Assembly (NCBI RefSeq): GCF_016624945.1
Contig: NZ_JACVUI010000005.1
Span: forward strand, 62,001-126,000
From: Acinetobacter sp. S54
GTDB lineage: Bacteria > Pseudomonadota > Gammaproteobacteria > Pseudomonadales > Moraxellaceae
Reading direction: 5' to 3'
Length of the DNA: 64,000 nucleotides
Shown piece after piece: positions 37,949 to 46,047 of this stretch (the first letter of the stretch is position 1; each line of letters begins with the position of its first letter). Made by a program: the position numbers and the translations under genes. Below the pieces are notes generated by a model. The model saw only the letters and a list, made by a program, of their open reading frames with translations. It did no database searches and had not been told where the DNA came from.

Positions 37949-38593
37949 ATGCAAAAAATTTTATTGAGTTTGGCATTTCTAATTTCATTACAGAGTCATG
38001 CTGCACTCGAACAATTGAATAACACCGAATTGCAAAAGATAGAAGGTCAAGCTGGTGCTGATCTTTCTTTAAAAGTTACTTTGAATCAAACATCAACCGG
38101 ACAGTTTGATTCAACTCTGTGTTCAGATTTGAGATATTGTCGTTTAGCATTAAACTTTAATAACAGAGGAACGGAGGCCGCTGGAAATAGACAATGGCTT
38201 GTCTTCAAAGGTGTTCAGGGCACAATTAATATTCAAAAATTAGGGTTGGATGGTGTTGATTTACAATATAACAATAAAAGTGGAGTGGGGGTCGTAAAAC
38301 CAGCAATCCAGCTGGGCGCAAAATATGACAGTCCTATACTCTTTCGTAATTTTGGCTTTGATACAATGTCCATTGAAACCGATAATGGTACAGGCGATGA
38401 TAAAGCGGGTTATTTGGCAAATACATCTGGGGGAACTGCTAATGTAAACTCATATTCAAACGGTATATATACTGTTAGTGGATATGACAATGGAAGAGAG
38501 GTCGGTTTCACAGGAATGAAACTGACAGGAAACCTTGCATTGAACGGCAAAGTCATGATTTTTAGTTGTGATTCAACTCATCCACGTTGTTGA
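37949..38593 (+). CDS. secreted Gly-Gln-motif protein 5, 214 aa
   Basis: Short member. Signal peptide MQKILLSLAFLISLQSHA, then NNTELQKIEGQAGADLSLKV. Strand-rich body with LCSDLRYCRLAL (Cys pair), WLVFKGVQGTINIQKLGLDGVDL and GMKLTGNLALNGKVMIFSC; it also ends in Cys (HPRC). AAGGGG sits 6 nt before the ATG. Its FKGVQGTINIQKL segment recalls amyloid/FilA-like surface proteins only loosely. Function unknown. Confidence 0.75.
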   Translation: MQKILLSLAFLISLQSHAALEQLNNTELQKIEGQAGADLSLKVTLNQTSTGQFDSTLCSDLRYCRLALNFNNRGTEAAGNRQWLVFKGVQGTINIQKLGLDGVDLQYNNKSGVGVVKPAIQLGAKYDSPILFRNFGFDTMSIETDNGTGDDKAGYLANTSGGTANVNSYSNGIYTVSGYDNGREVGFTGMKLTGNLALNGKVMIFSCDSTHPRC

Positions 38594-38621
38594 GTAAAAA
38601 ATAAAAAAAGGGAGTTTGAAA

Positions 38622-40991
38622 ATGACAGCTAAAATGGATAGACAAAAAAAATTTCTCTTGAAGGTTCTTACCTGTAGCATTTTATTTTCTATGCAAAATA
38701 GTTATGCCATGCAAGCAATGAATGATAGCGATATGCGAGCAGTTGATGGGCAGGATGGGATAGTAGCCGAAGTTGGTTATGGTTCAGTTGGATTTGATCA
38801 GATTTATTGGGATGATAAAACAGGAAGTTCTACAGCAGCCAGTACACAAGATAGCTTAAGAGCGAGTTTAACTGGCGTTAAAATAACGTCCGCAAACCCT
38901 TCCCAGCCTAATATCACGCTTAAAATGAATGCGGGAAGTTTATCAAATGGCAGTAAAACTGGGCTTGATTTGGACGTTGCTGCTAATTTGGGAACCGTGC
39001 AGGCAGACAAATTTACGCTGTGTAAGACATCCGATTCGATGACTACTTGTTCTAATGCGGCATCATTTGGAAAAGTAACTATACAAAACACTGCAAATAC
39101 CCCATTAACCATGCATATAACCACTGCGGATGGACTATTTAGTAAAACAGGATTTTCTTCACTAGATTTAGGTATTAAAGGTCTAGATATTGGGTTAAGC
39201 CAAAAAGATGTAGGTACATCTTATAATGCACTCATTATGAATGATTTTAATTTTAATTTTGGCGCCAAAGGCTACATGTATGTTGACCCAACAGAAGGTC
39301 TGGTTTTAAGAACCAATCCTGTTTCAGGAAGTGGTGCAACCGACATTGGTTATGTTGATTTTAAAAGAGATGCAAATGGAAAATCTGGTTTAAATCTAGA
39401 ATTTATGGTGCAACCGAATGTGGCAAGCAGTGGAACAACTCTCAATGCTAATTCTGCAAAAGGAGTAATACGTGCTGGTGCTAATGGTCGTATGATCAAT
39501 GGTGTATTGCAGTTACGCGGTACTAAAGACACTGCATCGACTATTTTAGGTGTGACAAATGGTAACTCAATTGCTGGTGATACTGGTCTTGCATTTCGTC
39601 TAAATGGTGAATTCACAAGTGATCGTGATAATTTGTCAGGAGTGGAGGCAACGAGTTTGGAATTGGGCGGAGCGGGGAATCAAACCTACGGATTACGATT
39701 CGCCAACATTACTCCTTTGTTGACACGTAAAAATATGACAGGTACAGAAACGACTTCTGGAGTCGCGCTAAATAGTGATCATGCTGGTTTAAGCATGGAT
39801 GGTATATATTTCAATCTAGTAAATGCTAACCAAATTACCCTGCCAACCAATACTGCGCTCACTTCAACTTATTTAGGGAACTCTGTAGATACCAATAGAT
39901 TAGTGACCGCCGCAGATTATATTCAAACACTCTCGTCTAATAATACCCCTTATACGGTGTTGGCGATACGTGGTATGAATTTTTCAGCATTGTCTCGCCG
40001 TGGACAATTTATTTATACGGATGCAAATAGTGTCGTTAATAACGTTTCTGGAACAACACAGTGGGGCTTGGGTCTACCTATTTATAATTTAAATGCTAAC
40101 TTTGCATTTAGTCCACGTTTAAGTAATGGAGCAACCAGTGGTGATTACTTGGTTGCTTATAATAATGGTGTTATTCAAAAAACAGCAGTCAGTGGTTCTG
40201 AACGCATTGGATTTAGTGGTTCTATTAGTACTCAAGGCGTAAGCACAGATGGCTCAAAAACAACGTCAATTATCTTAATTGATGGTGGAAAAAATGCCAA
40301 CGATAATAATAACCCAACAGATTATTATGTTGGTTTGAGGAACATTGACATGCTACTCAATGGTACAGGTAGTATGGGCTTTGAGAATGGTAGAATTAAT
40401 GTCAGTATGCCTAAACTGCTTATGGCAATGTCAGCTCAGTTAGCAGCAGGTTATTTACCAGGAGCGAAATATAAGACGTGTCCAACGAGTGGTGGATGCT
40501 ATGCTTCTTCTGATAGTTTTACCAAAAATTATGATGTATTGGCTGCTATTAAGTTAAGGCTCGCAGGCCAAGCTAACTTTTCCATTATTCCTCTTTCTTT
40601 AGCTGCTTCAGACTACAATAGCGATGGCACTCCTAAAGAAGATAAAAATGCACTTAACTTTATCGGTCTATTGGAATTAGATAAAACTCAAAATAACTCA
40701 ATTCAGCTTGTTGATCCTATCGATGGTTCAACGATGGGTTTGGATAATATTGTTGGCACAGTAGCGTTTGATAATAAAATAGTTGTGAATAGTAATAACG
40801 TTGGCTTTAATTTGGGTTTTAACTTTAATCCGAATAAAACTGCCGCTGAGGTTTTTCGTGTTAAGAATGTAGACTTCTATCCTTCAGTGAGCGGAACGGT
40901 AGGGAGTGCGCAGCGTTTAGGGGAGCTTGCAATTACAGGTGGACGTTTGACAAGCGAAATGAAAATCACGCCAAGGGATGGGACTTTTTAG
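38622..40991 (+). CDS. secreted Gly-Gln-motif protein 6 (family B), 789 aa
   Basis: The largest member. Start ATG 38622 with GGGAG 7 nt upstream (a TTG lies 6 bp earlier in frame). Signal peptide ends NSYA, then NDSDMRAVDGQDGIVAEVGYGSVGFDQIYWDD. The long body is built of beta-strand-like segments with Gly/Asn/Thr/Ser turns, few Cys (KTCPTSGGC at about 625). The block GQDGI...V.F.QI...D is shared with protein 8, defining family B. It overlaps the longer frame of protein 7 but not its true ATG. Function unknown. Confidence 0.77.
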   Translation: MTAKMDRQKKFLLKVLTCSILFSMQNSYAMQAMNDSDMRAVDGQDGIVAEVGYGSVGFDQIYWDDKTGSSTAASTQDSLRASLTGVKITSANPSQPNITLKMNAGSLSNGSKTGLDLDVAANLGTVQADKFTLCKTSDSMTTCSNAASFGKVTIQNTANTPLTMHITTADGLFSKTGFSSLDLGIKGLDIGLSQKDVGTSYNALIMNDFNFNFGAKGYMYVDPTEGLVLRTNPVSGSGATDIGYVDFKRDANGKSGLNLEFMVQPNVASSGTTLNANSAKGVIRAGANGRMINGVLQLRGTKDTASTILGVTNGNSIAGDTGLAFRLNGEFTSDRDNLSGVEATSLELGGAGNQTYGLRFANITPLLTRKNMTGTETTSGVALNSDHAGLSMDGIYFNLVNANQITLPTNTALTSTYLGNSVDTNRLVTAADYIQTLSSNNTPYTVLAIRGMNFSALSRRGQFIYTDANSVVNNVSGTTQWGLGLPIYNLNANFAFSPRLSNGATSGDYLVAYNNGVIQKTAVSGSERIGFSGSISTQGVSTDGSKTTSIILIDGGKNANDNNNPTDYYVGLRNIDMLLNGTGSMGFENGRINVSMPKLLMAMSAQLAAGYLPGAKYKTCPTSGGCYASSDSFTKNYDVLAAIKLRLAGQANFSIIPLSLAASDYNSDGTPKEDKNALNFIGLLELDKTQNNSIQLVDPIDGSTMGLDNIVGTVAFDNKIVVNSNNVGFNLGFNFNPNKTAAEVFRVKNVDFYPSVSGTVGSAQRLGELAITGGRLTSEMKITPRDGTF

Positions 40992-41001
40992 GGAGAGTAA
41001 A

Positions 41002-42339
41002 ATGAATAAAAAATTATTAGTACTATTGTTAATTTTAACCCCCTATACCCATGGAAATGAACTTACTGCTCTTTCCGATCATGAATTATCCAAAGAAGTT
41101 GGCCAAGGTTTATTAACCTTACAATATCAACAAGGGACGAATTTAACAGACAGTCTTGGTAATACCTACAATCAGAGCAATTTAGGCTTTTATAAATTAG
41201 GTATGGAAGCTATTGTTGAGTTAAATGCAAATATTAAAAAATTACAATTAGGCTGTGGGGGGGATAATGGTGCAGGGGCATGTGATTTGGATATTGATAA
41301 TCTAGCATTAAGTGGATTGCCCAAAAACTCTGATGGTACAATTAATTATAATTACACATCCAATGATAGAACATCTTCTTCAGCTAAGATTACCAATCCT
41401 TTTATTCAATTTGCTATTAAAAATCCTGGTAGTGCTGCAACTCGGGAAGTTTTAGGCTTTCGTTTAAGCGCAGAGCAAATTGAAGGTCTTTTAACATTAG
41501 GAACAGAAAATTCATCTACACCAAATGGATTAAATAGATTCAGTGGATATATGAAGACAAAAGAAGCAAGTGGGGTTGCAACAACAGGAGCCCGCACCAT
41601 GACTTATAATGATACGAATATGGCAATAAATGGTATAGTGCAAGGTCGATTATTAGGCAGTAGCTCAGGAACAACTTGTAAAGATGGTTTTTTGGACCCT
41701 TGTTATAATATATCGTATTCCTCTAAAGACTATAATCTAAATCTATCTTCAACAAATGCTCCATTTACAATAGGTTCTACTGTAGTTTCTGGAAATAGAT
41801 TAACTACAGTTAATTTAAAAGGTAGTGGAACTGTTGAACGTATAGACTTTTCAGGAAACTTAGTTGCTACGGTAGCTGGATTTTTAAATCTGAATAAAAA
41901 TGTTACCGGTAATATTACTGGTCTGAAAACAGATATTACAGTTAATCAAAACTTGGGATTAATACATGCATTATACCTACAAAATCCTGCTTCTTTATCC
42001 TTACAAAAGAGCGCTGTGCTTTGGCCTGGAGCTGCTGCTGCTTCACAAAAAGGATGGTGGTTGGCTATGGAAGATCAAGTTGAACTCGGAAGTCTTAGCC
42101 CTACAACTCAAGTAGCTATTACCAATGCGGTACTACAGCAAACGATTGCTGGTATTAATGCTGATTTAACTAATAATCCACGTAATTGTGGTAATCTTTT
42201 GACTGGTTGTGTTGGAGGATCTGATCTGGTAGTAGGTAATGTTCCTATGACTACAACACTAGACTTTCCTCTTACAAATCTAACCTTAACAGGTCAAAAT
42301 TTTAAACCAAACTGTTATGGAAGTTTGAAGTTTTGTTGA
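41002..42339 (+). CDS. secreted Gly-Gln-motif protein 7 (family A), 445 aa
   Basis: The start is the ATG at 41002 with GGGAG upstream, which gives signal peptide MNKKLLVLLLILTPYTHG; the frame extension into the previous gene is discarded. Then SDHELSKEVGQGLLTLQYQQ, LGFYKLGMEAIVELNANIKKL, LQLGCGGDNGAGACDLDI, ITNPFIQFAIKNP, GFRLSAEQIEGLLTLG, GWWLAMEDQVELG and terminal CYGSLKFC. A fourth family-A paralogue, separated from the first three by members 4-6. Two extra Cys occur at CKDGFLDPCYN. Confidence 0.8.
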   Translation: MNKKLLVLLLILTPYTHGNELTALSDHELSKEVGQGLLTLQYQQGTNLTDSLGNTYNQSNLGFYKLGMEAIVELNANIKKLQLGCGGDNGAGACDLDIDNLALSGLPKNSDGTINYNYTSNDRTSSSAKITNPFIQFAIKNPGSAATREVLGFRLSAEQIEGLLTLGTENSSTPNGLNRFSGYMKTKEASGVATTGARTMTYNDTNMAINGIVQGRLLGSSSGTTCKDGFLDPCYNISYSSKDYNLNLSSTNAPFTIGSTVVSGNRLTTVNLKGSGTVERIDFSGNLVATVAGFLNLNKNVTGNITGLKTDITVNQNLGLIHALYLQNPASLSLQKSAVLWPGAAAASQKGWWLAMEDQVELGSLSPTTQVAITNAVLQQTIAGINADLTNNPRNCGNLLTGCVGGSDLVVGNVPMTTTLDFPLTNLTLTGQNFKPNCYGSLKFC

Positions 42340-42361
42340 TCAGCCTTTAGTCGGATAAAAA

Positions 42362-42397
42362 CTTACACACTACTTCAATTACTGTAGTATGTGTAAG
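42362..42397 (+). other. intercistronic hairpin between proteins 7 and 8
   Basis: CTTACACA / TGTGTAAG plus CTAC / GTAG with a 2-nt bulge; 38 bp before the next ATG. No T-run follows, so it may be a processing or stability element rather than a terminator. Confidence 0.45.
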
Positions 42398-42434
42398 AAG
42401 TAACCAAATTGTATTTGTCTTAAGGATTAGGACA

Positions 42435-43361
42435 ATGAAAAAAAATAAAATACTGGGATGTATAAGTTTAATATGCTTTGCACCTATGATTATGGCTATG
42501 CAGCCAATGGATGACCAAAGTCTTTCAGCAACGACAGGACAGGACGGGATTAACATTGGTGTAGGCATGAGTAAAGTCCAGTTTAATCAGATTTCTCTGA
42601 TTGATACCAATGGTATTGCCAATACATCTTATGGATCTCGGGCTGGAATGACCCTCGCGAGTACAACCAATACCCCAGTAACACTTAACTTTAGCGGCGC
42701 TAATAATTCTCCGACTTTTAATATCGTGGTAGATACAGATGCTGGTGCCAATAATAAAGCATTTGCAAATCTAGCTATTTCATTTGCCAATCAAATTACA
42801 GGTCTAACGCTTTCACCATTTTCAATTTATTTAGTGGGAACTAATTCAACTTCGAGTATAAGTAGCTCCAAATCTATATTTACTGGAACTAGTCTAAATA
42901 GTGATATCAAAGAGTTAATACGGGTTGGTAGTAGTGTTAATGTAAATTTTATTTCTGGTAATTCGCCAAAAATGAATATTCAGCTCGGCAATGCTCCGCA
43001 GGGGCATATGATCCAGTTTGGCGGCGCCATTGGCTCTATTTGTAGTGGGGGGTGTCCGATTACACTCATTTCAGATAATTCAGGTGCTGGTGCTTCTTTT
43101 ACAGTGGCTTTAAAAGCAAATGATACAACCAATGGTTTCTTACTAAATAACTTTTATGCAGGTATAGAATCAGGTGGTTTTGTATTTGGAAACACGGGTA
43201 CTTCAAGTAAATTGGATGCAAGTTTAAGTACGGTCACCTTAGGTACGACTGGGCAGAGTAGTTCTACTGTTTTTAATGGTATACAAAATGGCCCGATCGG
43301 TAATATCGGTGCAGTAGGGGCATCTGTTACTGATTTAAAAGTAAAAATCAGTGGTATGTAG
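42435..43361 (+). CDS. secreted Gly-Gln-motif protein 8 (family B), 308 aa
   Basis: Signal peptide (1 to about 21, ending IMA), then DDQSLSATTGQDGINIGVGMSKVQFNQISLIDTNG, matching protein 6. Strand-rich Asn/Ser/Gly body (IVVDTDAGANNKAFANLAISF; MNIQLGNAPQGHMIQFG) with a small Cys pair (SICSGGCP). Ends in LKVKISGM, no terminal Cys. AAGGATTAGGACA precedes the ATG. Last gene of the cluster before the AraC regulator. Function unknown. Confidence 0.77.
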   Translation: MKKNKILGCISLICFAPMIMAMQPMDDQSLSATTGQDGINIGVGMSKVQFNQISLIDTNGIANTSYGSRAGMTLASTTNTPVTLNFSGANNSPTFNIVVDTDAGANNKAFANLAISFANQITGLTLSPFSIYLVGTNSTSSISSSKSIFTGTSLNSDIKELIRVGSSVNVNFISGNSPKMNIQLGNAPQGHMIQFGGAIGSICSGGCPITLISDNSGAGASFTVALKANDTTNGFLLNNFYAGIESGGFVFGNTGTSSKLDASLSTVTLGTTGQSSSTVFNGIQNGPIGNIGAVGASVTDLKVKISGM

Positions 43362-43664
43362 CAGTTCGTTGATTTATTTTGTTATAAATTGAACGTATAT
43401 TTATACCATTGAATAATAGCTAAAGAAATTTATAACGGTATTCTATCCCATAAAGTTTTTGAGCTGCTATTTAAGATGAATAGAAGATTTGGCTAAACTT
43501 GATTGAATCATTTCTGATACTCAGTTATCTTGGGATTTAGGATTTAAAGTATATTCATTGAATATAGTGGATGAGTGAAAATCAAAAGAATAAAAATTTA
43601 GGGTTATTATGGCAGACATTTTGCTTTATCAGGGATAGTACGTAAATTAGCTAGGTGAAAGGTT
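43362..43664. other. 303-bp intergenic region upstream of araC-type gene
   Basis: No ORF supported. It contains TATATTCA-T-TGAATATA (43550-43566), a perfect 17-bp interrupted palindrome about 100 bp before the regulator ATG, a plausible operator. Confidence 0.5.
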
Positions 43665-44651
43665 ATGGGCCCACTCAGCCAAGAAATGGATTTAAGCCAT
43701 CGCTCATGTGAAGCAGATTTTGCACAGAGTTTAATGTCAAATATTTGTGGCGAACATCGTCTGGATACCATATCTCGCGATACTCTCAATTTCCATTATG
43801 ATGGGATGCGCTTACCGCATAAAAAATTGGCAATAGGTACAATTAGCTATGGTGCGAACGTTGCCATCAATATTTCTCATTTAAAGGCGTATAGTATTAG
43901 CCTGCCTATTCATGGACAGCAAACTTTAACCAAGGCCGGTGTTCATTACCTTTCAAATGAGAAAAGTGGATTGATCGTTTCCAACGCTGAATGGCAAGAT
44001 CTGGTGATAGATAAAGACTGCAAAAAATTACAGGTTGTTATTCCAGAAAAAAGTTTACATGTAGTTTTAGCTGATTTGCTGAAACAACCGGTTGATAAGC
44101 CTGTTATTTTTAATCCAGAAATGCATCTTGATTCAGAACAGCTGATCGGGACGTGGTGGAGTAATATTCAAAATTTTTTACAGCTCAAGTCGCAGTATCA
44201 TCATTTTTATGGTTTACAGATGTTATCTGAGGATTATGAAAATTTTATTATTAAGGCTTTACTTTTATCGCAGGAAAATAATTATTCTGCGGCTTTAAAG
44301 GCATTATCAGGTCAATATATTCCTGCGTATCTTAAGAAAGTTGAAGCTTTTATCGTAGAACATGCCTGTGAGGATCTGACTATAGAAGATCTATATGGGT
44401 TTGTGGGCATATCTAAATCAAAGTTGCATGATGAATTTCAACAGTTTTATGGCATGAGCCCGATGTCCTATTTGCGTAAATATCGTTTGCAACAGGTTTA
44501 TAAAGTGTTAAATCGGGCCGTTGAAGATCAAAAAATTTCAATTTCAAAGCTTGCTTATGATTGGGGGTTTACACATTTAGGCCGTTTTTCGAGTGCGTAT
44601 CGTGAAGAGTTTGGTGAAAGCCCAAGTGACACCAAGCGTCGAAAATTGTGA
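43665..44651 (+). CDS. AraC-family transcriptional regulator
   Basis: A 328-aa regulator: N-terminal sensing domain (about 1-210) of the AraC_binding_2/ArbF type, with IGTISYGANVAI and YSISLPIHGQQTL; C-terminal double HTH (CEDLTIEDLYGFVGISKSKLHDEF, then ISKLAYDWGFTHLGRFSSAYREEFGESP). GAAAGG is close to the ATG. It sits directly after the eight-gene cluster, so it may regulate it, though the 303-bp gap and its own palindrome allow other targets. Confidence 0.87.
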   Translation: MGPLSQEMDLSHRSCEADFAQSLMSNICGEHRLDTISRDTLNFHYDGMRLPHKKLAIGTISYGANVAINISHLKAYSISLPIHGQQTLTKAGVHYLSNEKSGLIVSNAEWQDLVIDKDCKKLQVVIPEKSLHVVLADLLKQPVDKPVIFNPEMHLDSEQLIGTWWSNIQNFLQLKSQYHHFYGLQMLSEDYENFIIKALLLSQENNYSAALKALSGQYIPAYLKKVEAFIVEHACEDLTIEDLYGFVGISKSKLHDEFQQFYGMSPMSYLRKYRLQQVYKVLNRAVEDQKISISKLAYDWGFTHLGRFSSAYREEFGESPSDTKRRKL

Positions 44652-44804
44652 TTAGAATAAAGGCAAGCTGTTACTGCCTTCTGATAGCTGAATATCCAGA
44701 TTAAGTTCCTGAAATAAATCATTCACTACGTGCGCTAGAGTAACTCTGGATAGGTGCATGGACTGATACCTAATAATATAAGTAATAGAGAATTTTGAGA
44801 TAAT
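44652..44804 (-). pseudogene. C-terminal remnant of a host gene (LysR-regulator-like) truncated by the prophage
   Basis: The minus-strand frame from the phage border to a TAA at 44652 encodes about 50 residues, including IIRYQSMHLSRVTLAHVV and NDLFQELNLDIQLSEG, with protein-like composition. The spacing of Y..R..S.HLSR to a final amphipathic helix resembles the C terminus of LysR regulators. It abuts the AraC stop codon directly (convergent). The rest of the gene should lie past the other prophage end, outside the window. Confidence 0.5.
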
Positions 44805-44842
44805 TGTGGGATTTGGTGGGATAAGCTGGGATTAAGTGGGAT
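44805..44842. repeat. four heptamers (G/C)TGGGAT at exact 10-bp spacing, phage terminus
   Basis: GTGGGAT at 44806, 44816 and 44836 and CTGGGAT at 44826: one copy per helical turn on the same face. They begin with 5'-TG at the inferred end of the prophage, where transposase-binding sites are expected. Transposase binding is an inference. Confidence 0.6.
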
Positions 44843-44873
44843 GAAATTTGAAAGGCTTTTTCATATTATGAAG

Positions 44874-44905
44874 AAAAAAAGCGGGCTGGAAAAGTCCGCT
44901 TTTTT
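44874..44905 (-). terminator. terminator of the leftward early operon
   Basis: AAAAAAAGCGG / CCGCTTTTTT stem overlapping the stop codon of the Mor gene; T-run on the minus strand. Confidence 0.8.
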
Positions 44906-45353
44906 AATCAAACAAATCCAGATTATGATCCTCGTGAAATTTTAGCTTTTCATCATTATTCACAATTGATCGTATTCTACGCATGGTTATGCCAAATTTG
45001 CGAGCGATTTTTGGTTTAGAAATTTTCTTATCTGACATATCACGGATCATGCGGTTACGCATAGCCATTGTAATAGGCCGTCCCATTGGAATTTCAATGG
45101 TGTTATTCCCCAGTTGCTCTGCAAGCAACTGGAGCTTATTTAGGCCTATTACTCCAGCAATATCATGCTGAATGCCTAAAGCATGTTTATGCGGGATAAA
45201 AATGCTAGTACCGCCATAGGTATCAATTAAATTTAAGGCTTGAGGAATGCCCACTAACTTTGCAATGAATGCAAAATTTTTAGGCATAAGCGAAATGATT
45301 TCTTCGTCTGTAAAAACTTGCTGTGCATCAGTAATGTGTGGACGATATGACAT
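44904..45353 (-). CDS. Mor-family transcriptional activator
   Basis: A 149-aa Mor/C-type activator which in Mu turns on middle transcription. Alpha-helical dimerisation region (GVIGLNKLQLLAEQLGNN), the conserved IEIPMGRPI turn, and a C-terminal HTH (KPKIARKFGITMRRIRSIVN). It is the last gene of the leftward early operon, 62 bp from the repeat array. In Mu, mor is followed by lysis genes; here it faces the phage end. Confidence 0.88.
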   Translation of the reverse strand: MSYRPHITDAQQVFTDEEIISLMPKNFAFIAKLVGIPQALNLIDTYGGTSIFIPHKHALGIQHDIAGVIGLNKLQLLAEQLGNNTIEIPMGRPITMAMRNRMIRDMSDKKISKPKIARKFGITMRRIRSIVNNDEKLKFHEDHNLDLFD

Positions 45354-45373
45354 TTTAAGCCTCCTTAGATTTA

Positions 45374-45820
45374 TTATTCGATTGGTTCTAGGCGTTCAAT
45401 GCCGCAACGTTTGCACCATTGGCGTAAGTGAGTAATGATCATGTCTGCATGCTTGCTGCTCAGAAACTGAAGTGCGCTGACATCTACTTTATTTTCAACA
45501 AATTTAGCCAGAGCTTTTTCGCTACTGTTACGAACTTGACCAGCTTCATGAAGTTGTAGCCATAGGTGGCGGATTAATTTGCTTTGTGGATCGTTGGCCA
45601 GATTTTTAACTTCAGATTTAGGCTTTGAATCGACCACAAAGCCAAGTTGTTTCATACGATCCAGCACAGCTTCAAGCTGTGGGATCGATAGTTGTTTTGA
45701 GCTGATTTTACCTGTGCAGCTTTCTAAAATTTCACGGTAAAGCTCGTCGTCCAGACCTAGTTGAGTCTTGCCCACATGAATAAGCTGGATCAGTTTGGAT
45801 TTTTTATTGAATTTAGCCAT
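45374..45820 (-). CDS. gemA: regulatory protein GemA (Mu gp16)
   Basis: A 148-aa DUF1018/GemA protein: HVGKTQLGLDDELYREILESCTGK near the N terminus and KLIRHLWLQLHEAGQVRNSSEKAL in the centre are characteristic. In Mu, GemA modulates host gene expression and supercoiling during the lytic phase. Start overlaps the preceding stop as TAATG, so translation is coupled. Confidence 0.9.
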   Translation of the reverse strand: MAKFNKKSKLIQLIHVGKTQLGLDDELYREILESCTGKISSKQLSIPQLEAVLDRMKQLGFVVDSKPKSEVKNLANDPQSKLIRHLWLQLHEAGQVRNSSEKALAKFVENKVDVSALQFLSSKHADMIITHLRQWCKRCGIERLEPIE

Positions 45821-46047
45821 TACCAGAATACTCCTTTAGCTGCATCAGCAAGTCCCATCAAAGCCAGTACTGCGAGACACAAGGATGATCCAGCTTTAAG
45901 ACCATAAGCTTTACGTTCAAAAACAGTTTGACCAGTAATTTTTCGTGCAGACCACGCTTTTTTAGCTTCAGTGCAGCAAGTCACCAAACCGATTGCAAAT
46001 ACAGCAAACAAAGCTAATACACTCAAGCAATTCATAATTTCGGTCAT
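45820..46047 (-). CDS. small phage membrane protein, 75 aa
   Basis: Two hydrophobic helices (about 6-24, VLALFAVFAIGLV; and about 54-70, LCLAVLALMGLA) flank a basic loop (KKAWSARKITG). No family recognised. It overlaps DUF2786 upstream by 4 bp and GemA downstream by 1 bp. Confidence 0.7.
   Translation of the reverse strand: MTEIMNCLSVLALFAVFAIGLVTCCTEAKKAWSARKITGQTVFERKAYGLKAGSSLCLAVLALMGLADAAKGVFW

Noticed and set aside
44805..44842. Reading the heptamer array as a CRISPR array or plasmid iterons
   Set aside because: Repeats are only 7 bp with 3-bp gaps; too short for CRISPR, and there is no replication gene nearby, whereas it sits at a transposable-phage border.
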